Shown here piece after piece: positions 63,966 through 64,000 of a stretch of DNA of 64,000 nucleotides. The stretch's first letter is position 1. Every line of letters begins with the position of its first letter. This stretch comes from Paenibacillaceae bacterium (GTDB lineage: Bacteria; Bacillota; Bacilli; Paenibacillales; CANHGK01), in the NCBI GenBank assembly GCA_947460235.1, contig CANHGK010000004.1, positions 90,144 to 154,143 on the forward strand, written 5' to 3'. The notes beneath the pieces are model-generated. The model had not been told where the DNA came from. It did not search any database and saw only the letters and a list, made by a program, of their open reading frames with translations. The position numbers and the translations under genes were made by a program.

Positions 63966-64000
63966 GCTAATACTAGCACGCAAACTTTAATGCTGTAAAG

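Noticed and set aside
1-64000. Transposon, prophage or integrated plasmid signatures
   Set aside because: No transposase, integrase, phage structural gene or flanking target repeat was found.

Overview
The window is AT-rich bacterial DNA, densely packed with genes. It looks like a member of the Bacillota, order Bacillales, most plausibly near Paenibacillaceae or Alicyclobacillaceae. The signs are a T-box-controlled ilvB-ilvH-ilvC-leuB operon, an infC-rpmI-rplT operon behind an L20-type leader, the YtqA/MnmM (YtqB) gene pair, a pI258-type arsenate reductase, GGAGG-type ribosome binding sites throughout, and large secreted starch enzymes with Thr-Pro linkers. No tRNA, rRNA, prophage, insertion sequence or CRISPR array was seen. 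The taxonomic placement is inference.

Layout. 0-2.8 kb: the end of a phosphohexomutase gene and an intracellular GH15 glucoamylase-like gene. 2.8-8.3 kb: a membrane pair (DUF2157/GDYXXLXY), gcvH with a thioredoxin-like gene, a 2-Cys peroxiredoxin, and modAB. 8.3-13.3 kb: the branched-chain amino acid operon with its T-box and promoter; leuA is absent. 13.3-14.7 kb: the translation operon infC-rpmI-rplT, with infC reading best from an AUU codon. 14.7-22.2 kb: a membrane glycosyltransferase, trmB, a 31-residue membrane peptide, ytqA, mnmM, a degenerate HD-GYP protein, a cobalamin-type radical SAM gene and a small zinc-ribbon gene. 22.3-30.6 kb: an export locus with MFS, ABC and MMPL transporters around a TetR gene. 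30.6-35.6 kb: a secreted CBM20 protein, a 23S rRNA methyltransferase, and an arsR-aqpS-arsC-arsI operon. 35.6-43.9 kb: glnA, DAHP synthase, ispH, a two-component system, a NadR-like kinase, a secreted MORN protein and a flavin-oxidase-fold protein. 44-64 kb: the accessory carbohydrate region.

The carbohydrate region holds a GH119 alpha-amylase and two giant secreted GH15 enzymes (about 1640 and 1535 residues). Together these carry seven CBM25 starch-binding modules plus CBM20, CBM4/9-like, Ig-like and DOMON/CBM9-like domains. Between them lie an HtrA protease, a three-gene prepilin operon and a PHP phosphoesterase. The middle prepilin gene encodes a PilX/GspK-like membrane anchor followed by twelve ricin-B-type repeats, which makes four predicted beta-trefoils. 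I read this operon as a putative lectin-tipped type IV pilus or pseudopilus, encoded among secreted amylases. It is the most unusual system in the window.

How they may work together: the GH119 enzyme would cut starch internally, the CBM25-anchored GH15 enzymes would release glucose at the granule surface, and the CBM20 protein and lectin prepilin could hold cells to the polymer. All three secreted enzyme genes carry a GCAA(A/T)CG-centred operator-like site in the promoter region, which suggests one LacI/CcpA-type regulator. Related sites precede the degenerate HD-GYP gene and a stand-alone copy of its N-terminal module.
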